From: Desulfobacterales bacterium | GTDB taxonomy: Bacteria; Desulfobacterota; Desulfobacteria; Desulfobacterales; JASFBJ01 | Reading direction: 5' to 3' | DNA: 8,158 nt | NCBI GenBank assembly: GCA_030149585.1 | Contig: JASFBJ010000164.1 | Span: 1-8,158 of the forward strand | Shown here: positions 6,014 to 8,158 of the stretch, piece by piece | How positions within the stretch are numbered: the first letter of the stretch is position 1 | Layout: each line of letters begins with the position of its first letter | Program-made: the position numbers and the translations under genes | The notes under the pieces: generated by a model | What the model saw: the letters and a program-made list of their open reading frames with translations, nothing else | Database searches by the model: none | Told to the model about the DNA's origin: nothing

Positions 6014-6967
6014 TTATTTTTCTCCTGCAATCCGAATTGCCTTAATTATCATGTCGTAGATATGATTTTCCAGCATAGCTTTATCTTCTTCATGCTTTAA
6101 GAAAAGATTGGCTGTTTTTTTAACAAGTTGGACATTGAGAATATCTGCGTGAAGAAGCAGCAAAGACCTGGCCCAGTCAATTGTTTCACCTATGGAAGGC
6201 ACCTTTTTCATATCAAGAGCTCTTGCCTGTTGAATAAAGGCAACAAGCTGTTTTCTTAGAATTTCAGATATGCCGGGGACTTTAAGGCGAATAATTTCAT
6301 TTTCAAGATGCGCATCTGGAAAAGGTATATAGAGGTGTAAACAGCGCCTTTTAAGTGCTTCACTTAACTCCCTGGTATTATTGCTGGTAAGAAAGACAAA
6401 TGGTTTATATCCGGCTTTTATGGTACCTATCTCAGGGATGGATATCTGATAATCTGATAATATTTCAAGTAGATAAGCCTCAAACTCCTGATCCGACTTA
6501 TCTACCTCATCAATTAGCAGAACAGATTTATTTTTACTTAAAAGCGCTTTTAATAGAGGTCTTGGTTCTAAAAATTTTTTGGAAAAGAAAATATCATCAT
6601 ATTGATGAAGCTTTGCCATGGAAGCTTCAAGACCATCGGCATCTTCCAAAATATTATTTAATTTTTCCTTTAATATCTGAGTATATAATAGTTGTTTCCC
6701 ATATTTCCACTCATAAATGGCTTTTGATTCATCCAGACCTTCATAGCACTGCAGCCTGAAAAAATCAGAGTCAAGATAGCTCGCTGTGATATTGGCAAGT
6801 TCTGTTTTTCCTACACCGGCAGGGCCTTCAATGAGGATTGGCTTTTCCAGATGGGAGGCCAGATAGAGGTTGGTTGCGATTTGAGGGCTGCAAATATAAC
6901 CTTTTTTTTTATATTCTTGCTCAATTTCTTCAATTGATTGAAATTTAATATCATTATTTTCTTTCAT
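6014..6967 (-). CDS. MoxR/CoxD-type AAA+ ATPase
   Basis: A 317-residue cytosolic AAA+ ATPase of the MoxR group, the expected length. Motifs are Walker A GPAGVGKT (48-55), Walker B LLIDEVD (150-156), sensor 1 FLTSNNTRE (192-200), and the ALKRRCLHLYIPFPD block (204-218) that carries the arginine finger and is characteristic of the CoxD-like subgroup. QCYEGLDESKAIYEW (73-87) is another subgroup marker. The C-terminal helical lid carries PSIGETIDW. MoxR proteins act as chaperones with VWA partners, such as CoxD/CoxE in carbon monoxide dehydrogenase maturation and RavA/ViaA. The ATG at 6967-6965 overlaps the end of the acyl-CoA dehydrogenase-like gene by 14 nt and has only a weak upstream purine run, consistent with translational coupling. 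The VWA partner follows immediately. No CO dehydrogenase genes are visible, so a CODH role is not supported. Confidence 0.94.
   Translation of the reverse strand: MKENNDIKFQSIEEIEQEYKKKGYICSPQIATNLYLASHLEKPILIEGPAGVGKTELANITASYLDSDFFRLQCYEGLDESKAIYEWKYGKQLLYTQILKEKLNNILEDADGLEASMAKLHQYDDIFFSKKFLEPRPLLKALLSKNKSVLLIDEVDKSDQEFEAYLLEILSDYQISIPEIGTIKAGYKPFVFLTSNNTRELSEALKRRCLHLYIPFPDAHLENEIIRLKVPGISEILRKQLVAFIQQARALDMKKVPSIGETIDWARSLLLLHADILNVQLVKKTANLFLKHEEDKAMLENHIYDMIIKAIRIAGEK
6021..6026 (-). promoter_or_regulatory. Ribosome binding site fixing the TTG start of the VWA gene
   Basis: AGGAGA on the minus strand lies within the last codons of the MoxR gene, seven bases before TTG at 6013-6011. 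It decides the non-ATG start and implies translational coupling of the two genes. Confidence 0.7.
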
Positions 6968-8096
6968 TTATTACACTCTTTCTAATGCCTTTCCCAAGCT
7001 TTTTCTTTTTGATATCAGCAGTATTTCCTGCCAGTTTTATTGCATGATCAAGATCATTGGTTAAACTGCCAAGAAAACTATTTTCTGTGATTTTGGCTTC
7101 AAAAATAATATTTTTAAAAATCTGCTGGGCCTTTTTTGCAATAAAACGAAATGTCAGCAATAAGGATAAATGCTCGGAATGCAATTTATTACTATCGAGC
7201 ATGGCGGCTGCTTCATAGGCCATAATTCGCAGAGTATCAATCAGTGCCCGATAATGGCCTATCTGCTTATCAAGCTCAGAGGTCAGGGCATTGCTTTTAG
7301 ATGCAAGTAAAATATTCATCTGGGCGGCCAGACCCCCTGCAATGGGTCCCATTAATAATGTGTCTTCCAGTTCTCTGAAAGGTTTTATGATTTTTTCAAA
7401 AGCTGAGTTTTCAGGGCCGATTATATTGGCTTTAGAAATCATGCAGTTGCTGAGCCTTATACTGCAGTGGGGAGAGGGGCGCATAAAGTCGAGGTTAATT
7501 TCTTTTGTAATTTCAAGACCTTTTATATCTTTTGGTATAATAAAACCCGTAATACCTTTACGATTATTTTCAATATTTGTTATAGCAAATACTATAAAAA
7601 AATCAGCAATAGACCCGTTTGTCAAATAAGTCTTTTCTCCACTTAGTTCATAAACATCATTAATCAGCCTGGCAGAAGTTTTTAAATATTTTGGATGAGA
7701 TCCTGTGCCTGGTTCTGAAATTGCCAGACTGGCAGTTATTTCTCCTTTGGCAAATTTTGGCAGCAGGTTGTTTCGCTGCTTGTGATTGCCGAATTTAAGA
7801 ATTACAAACCTTGCAATAAATAGATGAATAAACCACGAAAGAAGCATTCCAAAATTTTGTCCGTATTTGACAAAAGCCTCGCCTGCTACAGCCATTGAAA
7901 GATAGTTGCCACCGCAGCCCTGATATTCGTCTGGAATGCCTAAACCCATCATTTTGTAATCTGCCATCTTTCGCCAAAGTTCAAAAGGAAACTCGTTTAA
8001 ATAAGCAAGATCCTTTCTGGAGCCCAATTCGAGCGCGGCAAAATCAGCAGTTTGCTGCCGAAGTTCTTCTAACTTTTTATTGAGAAGTAATGCCAT
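6954..8096 (-). CDS. Acyl-CoA dehydrogenase-like flavoprotein, probably atypical
   Basis: A 380-residue member of the acyl-CoA dehydrogenase superfamily, which normally uses FAD to introduce an alpha-beta double bond in acyl-CoA. The N-terminal helical domain (FPFELWRKMADYKMMGLGIP, 36-55) and the middle domain (LAISEPGTGS, 124-133; SGEKTYLTNGSIADFF, 152-167) are clear. Departures are notable: His134 stands where the family signature has Asp; the usual RxxFG...Q stretch is replaced around 268-283; and the C-terminal YEGT, which carries the catalytic Glu in most members, aligns with LAGN (355-358), putting Ala356 at the Glu. It may therefore be inactive on acyl-CoA, use another base, or do different flavin chemistry. 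The ATG at 8096 fits the usual N-terminus, but its ribosome binding site is weak and the frame stays open to the window edge, so a longer protein is possible. It is the first visible gene of a coupled unit with the MoxR and VWA genes. Confidence 0.85.
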   Translation of the reverse strand: MALLLNKKLEELRQQTADFAALELGSRKDLAYLNEFPFELWRKMADYKMMGLGIPDEYQGCGGNYLSMAVAGEAFVKYGQNFGMLLSWFIHLFIARFVILKFGNHKQRNNLLPKFAKGEITASLAISEPGTGSHPKYLKTSARLINDVYELSGEKTYLTNGSIADFFIVFAITNIENNRKGITGFIIPKDIKGLEITKEINLDFMRPSPHCSIRLSNCMISKANIIGPENSAFEKIIKPFRELEDTLLMGPIAGGLAAQMNILLASKSNALTSELDKQIGHYRALIDTLRIMAYEAAAMLDSNKLHSEHLSLLLTFRFIAKKAQQIFKNIIFEAKITENSFLGSLTNDLDHAIKLAGNTADIKKKKLGKGIRKSVINERK

Positions 8097-8110
8097 TTTG
8101 CCTGCCTTTG

Positions 8111-8158
8111 TTAAGGGGTTTGATTTATCTTGAGCCTTGAAGTCAGGATGAGAATGTC
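8111..8158 (-). CDS. Possible C-terminal end of a further upstream gene (cut by window edge)
   Basis: One minus-strand frame enters from the edge, reads DILILTSRLKINQTP and stops with TAA at 8113-8111, 14 bases before the ATG of the dehydrogenase-like gene. That is a natural operon spacing. Fifteen codons are too few to identify anything, and the competing possibility is that the dehydrogenase frame itself extends past the edge. Confidence 0.2.
   Translation of the reverse strand, partial: DILILTSRLKINQTP

Noticed and set aside
6538..6553. Perfect 16-bp palindrome TTAAAAGCGCTTTTAA inside the MoxR gene.
   Set aside because: It lies in coding sequence for a Leu/Lys/Ala-rich helix; related AAAAGCGC strings recur in the minus-strand genes because of common Ala-Leu/Lys codons.
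4613..6967. Interpreting the MoxR/VWA pair as part of carbon monoxide dehydrogenase maturation (CoxD/CoxE).
   Set aside because: Family resemblance only; no CODH structural or accessory genes are present in the window, and the pair is coupled to a dehydrogenase-like gene instead.
1..8158. CRISPR array, tRNA, rRNA, or complete insertion sequence with transposase.
   Set aside because: No regularly spaced repeats, no tRNA-like cloverleaf noticed, and no transposase-length reading frame with recognisable motifs.

Overview
The window is AT-rich bacterial DNA. The gene content (a MEMO/AmmeMemoRadiSam protein B, ArgC, AsnRS, an acyl-CoA dehydrogenase homologue and a MoxR/VWA pair) and the protein styles suggest a Desulfobacterota-type bacterium, perhaps related to the Desulfobacterales sulfate reducers. 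This taxonomic reading is inference; there is no rRNA or other marker here to settle it.

Left third (1-1192) is accessory in character. A possible 3' end of an upstream gene (2-85) runs into an element of about 190 bp bounded by 20-bp perfect inverted repeats (55-74 / 224-243). A spacer without a confident gene follows, then a small, very acidic protein gene (535-855) resembling the DUF6763 type. Next comes a second, better-formed miniature element (896-1140) with 13-bp perfect terminal inverted repeats and an 8-bp direct repeat, AAAAAGAT, lying flush on both sides. It ends about 50 bp before the next gene.

Middle (1193-3122), plus strand: a MEMO-family protein with an intact metal-site residue set, standing without its usual AMMECR1 and radical SAM partners in view. 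It is followed, after 103 bp carrying a recognisable promoter, by argC of arginine biosynthesis.

Right two thirds (3142-8158), minus strand: four genes head the same way, in transcription order an acyl-CoA dehydrogenase-like protein, a MoxR/CoxD-type AAA+ ATPase, a CoxE-type VWA protein, and asnS. The first three are tightly packed: the first junction overlaps by 14 nt, and at the second a stop codon abuts a TTG start. They look like one translationally coupled unit. asnS follows after 85 bp and meets argC tail to tail with only 19 bp between them.

The most unusual biology is this unit. Its acyl-CoA dehydrogenase homologue appears to have lost the usual catalytic glutamate and part of the FAD-binding signature, and it is coupled to an ATPase/VWA pair of a kind known to act as chaperones in protein or cofactor maturation. 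The two inverted-repeat elements flanking the acidic-protein gene are the other notable structures.
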